Shown here: in pieces, positions 61,401 to 64,000 of the stretch
Layout of the letters: each line of letters begins with the position of its first letter
Position numbering within the stretch: position 1 is the stretch's first letter
NCBI RefSeq assembly: GCF_964656455.1
Contig: NC_135714.1
Span: forward strand, 126,164,131-126,228,130
Reading direction: 5' to 3'
Origin: Halichoerus grypus
Lineage: Eukaryota > Chordata > Mammalia > Carnivora > Phocidae
DNA length: 64,000 nucleotides
The notes under the pieces: model-generated
The model's input: the letters and a program-made list of their open reading frames with translations, nothing else
Databases searched by the model: none
What the model was told of the DNA's origin: nothing
Made by a program: the position numbers and the translations under genes

Positions 61401-61691
61401 AGTATCCTTTCTCATCTCTTACTATAGTCTTTGGTTTAAAATCTAATTTGTCTGATATAAGGATTGCTACCTCAGCTTTCTTTTGATGTCCGTTAGCATG
61501 ATACATCGTTTTCCACCCCCATTTTCAAGCTGGAGGTGTCTTTGGGTCTAAAATGAGTCTCTTGCAGAGAGCATATCGATGGGTCTTGCTTTTTTTTTTT
61601 TAATACAATCTGATACCCTTTGTCTTCTGATTGGGGCATTTAGCCCATTTACATTCAGAGTAACTGTTGAAAGATATGAATCTAGTGCCAT
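58498..61691 (-). pseudogene. L1 ORF2, 3'-truncated and broken
   Basis: Starts at an ATG at 61691 (MALDSYLSTVTLN-like). Endonuclease and reverse transcriptase parts are recognisable (for example LNRPI/LHKPI-type linker, [20 protein letters not shown] near 60100, [20 protein letters not shown] near 59050). Frames break at about 61118, 60530, 60281, 59925, 59606 and 59383. The catalytic FADD motif reads FTDD here (near 59650), so even the active site is altered. The C-terminal Cys-rich region is absent. Confidence 0.9.
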
Positions 61692-61759
61692 TGTATTACC
61701 TATAAAGTCTGTATATTGTCTCTGTTCTTTTCTGGTTTGTGTTACTTTTGGGCTCTATC

Positions 61760-62677
61760 TTCGCTTAAAGGATTTTAATATTTCTTGCAGGATTGGTTTA
61801 GTGGTCACAAATTCTTTTAGTTTGGGTTTGTCCTGGAAGCTTTTTATCTCTCTTTGTATTTTGAATGACAGCCTGGCTGGATAAAGTATTCTTGGCTGCA
61901 CATTTTTCTCATTTAGCACCCTAAATATATCTTGTCAGTCCTTTCTGGCCTGCCAAGTCTCTGTGGCTAGGTCTTCTGCCAGTCTAATGTTTTTACCCAT
62001 ATAGGTTACGTACCTCTTGTCCTGAGCTGCTGTCAGGATTTTCTCTTTGTCTCTGAGATCTGCAAGTTTCACTATTATATGTGGGGGTGTTGACCTATTT
62101 TTGTTGATTTTGATGGGGGGGGGGGATTCTCTGTGCCTCCTGGACTTGAATGCCTGTTTTCTTCCCCAAATTAGGGAAGTTCTCTGCTATAATTCACTCC
62201 AGTATACCCTCTGGCCCTCCCCCTTTCTCTCTTTCCTCTTCTGGGATCCCAATTATTCTAATATTATTTTGCTTTATGGCATCACTTATCTCTTGAATTC
62301 TCCCTTTGTGATCTAGTAGTTGTTTCTGTCTCTTTTTCTCAGCTTCTTTATTCTCCATCATTTGGTCTTCTATATCACTAATTCTCTCTTCTGCCTAATT
62401 TATCCTAGCAGTTAGAACCTCCATTTTTTATTGCATCTCATTAATAGCTTTTTGATTTTGACTTTGTTGAATTTTAGTTCTTTTATTTCTCCAGAATGGG
62501 ATTCTGTAGTGCCTTCTATGCTTTTTATATATATGCTTTATATATATATGCCCATATATTATCTTTATAATCGTTTTTCTGAACTCTAGTTCTGACATCT
62601 TATTTAATATTTAGGTCCCTGGCAGTCAGTACTGCCTCTTCTTCTCTTTTTTGAGGTGAGTTTTTCAATCTTGTCAT
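61760..62677 (-). pseudogene. L1 ORF1, broken, uninterrupted by the nested L1
   Basis: ATG at 62677 opens MTRLKNSPQKREEEAVLTAR, the N-terminal tail of carnivore ORF1. A stop follows soon after (near 62597). A TATATATATGC repeat (about 62526-62555) lies within the coding region. It reads straight through the site where the other L1 carries its nested insertion. Confidence 0.85.
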
Positions 62678-62866
62678 TCTTGCAGAAAGTGGTTGCTTTT
62701 CTGTTTGGAGAATTGCGGCAATTCTTTTCTTAGGTCTCCAGTTTAGTTCAGCGGTGTTCAGAATGATTTGATAGCTATCTAGCTGAATTTGTGGGACTAG
62801 ACAGAACTAAGGTCTCCTACTCCTCCACCATCCTGGACTCTCTCCACCAAATTTTAAGAACTTCTG

Positions 62867-63780
62867 ACTATGCTACATTTCTTCATTTTATGTGTGAGAA
62901 TATCATATCATGAGGCCTTGTTAGAATCTAGATGTATAGAGTGTTGATATTTCCCAGCCTGAAAGGAAATTGATTGGCAGGTTCCTAGTTAACCTGTGGT
63001 AGTTTCTGGTTATCCTTTTCTGCTCTTGCAAGTGATCATTATTCCTTTTGTAATAAATCTGAGCCCAGTTTGGGATCTCCATTTGTTGGAACGATTTCTT
63101 CTGCTTCAATTCCTTTCCTTCATTCATGGGTACCTTTTGTTGTTGTTGTTGTTTTAGAGTTAGGATTAAATTTTTGAAAATGTCTTTGGCCCTTTGAGAA
63201 GGCTTTCCTTTCAGGACCTCAAATGATGGAAGCATACATTACTTTACACAGACCATTTTGACGTCTACTTTCGTGAAACCTAAGTCTGGTATCCAGATAA
63301 CGGACAGTGCTATTCCTTGGAGAGAATATGTGGCTTAACTCCTGATCTTTTTTAATTTTTGGAATTACATTTCATATGATTAACCAATTAAAAACATCAC
63401 TGATATCTGTGATTTAAGTGTTGGTCATATGGATATGTTTTTTAGGTATGTTTGCCTTTGCTCTTTAATTCTGCCATGAAAGTAGTGGGAGAATAAAGAC
63501 CTGCCCAGATGAAGTGTGTGAGGGATGTAGTGGTTGCAGGGTGCATTGACTCATGGGAAGAGCATGGTGTTTGAGATGCTAGACATCATCTGGTCTGGTG
63601 CAGCCCTTTCAGCTGGATCAGGAAACTGAGGCCTAGACATGCTATTACTTTATGATCTTTTGGCCCTTTACTAGAATTATGATTGTACACAAGTTATTTG
63701 ATCTCGTCACACATCTGTTTCCTCATCTGTATAATTGAAATCAAAATAGCAGCCTTATAGGGTTGTTGATATTAATTTAC
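62867..63780. other. Intron, MIR fragment near end
   Basis: About 63580-63780 carries sense MIR-like text (GTTTCCTCATCTGTATAATT, TAGGGTTGTTGATATTAAT). A (GTT)n tract is at 63138-63153. No exon is seen. Confidence 0.5.
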
Positions 63781-63796
63781 GTAATACCCTTTCTAT

Positions 63797-64000
63797 TGAA
63801 AAATTTCAAATCCACAGAAAGGTTGCAACATAATGCAATAAACATTTGTATTTCCTATACCCGATAGGATTTATTACATTATTATTGTTATTGTCATTGA
63901 ACCATTTGAGATGAAGTTCTATTTCTTCATGACCCCTTCATTTCTAATTACTGCAGCATGTGTCTTCCAAACCAAGGACAAATTCAGGAAGTTTGACACT
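63797..64000. repeat. Ancient mammalian repeat, second copy of the 4.35 kb family
   Basis: TTGAAAAATTTCAAATCCAC, GAACCATTTGAGATGAAGTT and TTCATGACCCCTTCATTTCT match the family noted at 4350-5215. It runs off the window end. Confidence 0.45.

Larger units (their letters stand above)
58498..62845 (-). mobile_element. Carnivore L1, antisense, 5' tip kept, 5'UTR mostly absent, 3' end missing
   Basis: Read on the - strand: 5' tip at about 62845, only about 168 bp of 5'UTR, ORF1 (from 62677), ORF2 (from 61691), ending abruptly at 58498 in the ORF2 segment that encodes LANRHMKT. Compared with the L1 at 13.8-21.8 kb it lacks about 1.65 kb of 5'UTR and the last 1.2 kb or so (ORF2 end, 3'UTR, tail). 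No target-site duplication or A-tail is seen. Confidence 0.9.
58025..62866 (+). mobile_element. hAT-Charlie-like DNA transposon, split by an L1
   Basis: The left part (58025-58497) begins CAAGGCTTCTCAAAG and contains GGGGGTTCCCTGAGACCCTT, CATATGACATCACAATATGG, GAATGCAGAAGCAGATATGA and ACATAATCCACACAAACAAA. The right part (about 62846-62866) is ACCAAATTTTAAGAACTTCTG minus its first base pair context, the inverted end. Joining the parts in thought gives the usual end of this family. The L1 at 58498-62845 fills the gap. The exact Charlie subfamily is uncertain. Confidence 0.65.
1..64000 (+). other. ARHGAP10: ARHGAP10 gene body, internal part (4 exons, introns)
   Basis: The whole window lies inside one + strand gene. 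Four exons splice in phase into 137 continuous RhoGAP-domain residues. ARHGAP10 (GRAF2) is a BAR-PH-RhoGAP-SH3 protein that stimulates GTP hydrolysis on RhoA and Cdc42 and acts at membranes and the actin cytoskeleton. Only the middle and C-terminal part of the RhoGAP domain is here. No BAR, PH or SH3 exon is visible, and I found no further coding exon in 32909-64000, so that intron exceeds 31 kb. Exon identity rests on my recollection of the family: the paralogues ARHGAP26 and ARHGAP42 differ at several positions, for example in the stretch read here as DVKTCNEVDLEN. Confidence 0.85.

Noticed and set aside
32909..64000. Search for the next ARHGAP10 exon (should open with IF and lead to a Ser/Pro-rich linker).
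   Set aside because: No candidate with proper phase and splice signals was found. I could have missed a very short exon by eye.

Overview
The window is nuclear DNA from a placental mammal, almost certainly an arctoid (dog-like) carnivore such as a bear, seal or mustelid. The evidence is about sixteen tRNA-Lys-derived CanSINE copies (head GCGCCTGGGTGGCTCAG, tail AAATAAATAAAATCTTT), two long carnivore-type L1 elements, and older pan-mammalian repeats (MIR, L2, MER5, MER20, Tigger, MaLR LTR). The exact species cannot be fixed from the sequence. Nothing prokaryotic, plasmid-like or CRISPR-like is present.

One host gene crosses the window on the + strand. Four short exons (3485-3572, 11901-11959, 31201-31306, 32749-32908) have canonical AG/GT borders and phases that fit together. 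They encode 137 continuous residues of a RhoGAP domain that I recognise as ARHGAP10 (GRAF2). The exon with the arginine finger lies before the window, and the C-terminal linker and SH3 exons lie after it. Everything else is intron: a left part, three complete introns (8,328, 19,241 and 1,442 bp) and at least 31 kb of a fourth.

The introns are a layered record of retrotransposition. Intron 3573-11900 holds CanSINEs and an antisense old L1. Intron 11960-31200 holds a 7.9 kb antisense, essentially full-length but dead L1 (about 13838-21761). That L1 has a CpG-rich 5'UTR with two tandem monomers, a nested 632 bp L1 in ORF1 with a perfect 16 bp target-site duplication, and a nested CanSINE in its 3'UTR. 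The last intron holds a Tigger element, several MIR, L2 and MER repeats, a MaLR LTR, an older L1, a processed PIN4 (parvulin) pseudogene with perfect 15 bp duplications (53183-53656), an LTR near 56.65-57.35 kb, and a second antisense L1 (58498-62845) inside a hAT-Charlie-like element. This second L1 keeps its 5' tip but lacks most of its 5'UTR and its whole 3' end.

No new multigene system is visible. The points most worth a second look are structural: the spliced-looking, 3'-truncated L1; the L1 5'UTR monomers with YY1-like motifs facing both ways inside a host gene; the duplicated L1 3'UTR; a perfect 13 bp hairpin in one SINE that looks like a template-switch mutation; and the dated PIN4 retrocopy. 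Repeat family names are from memory of consensus sequences and were not computed.
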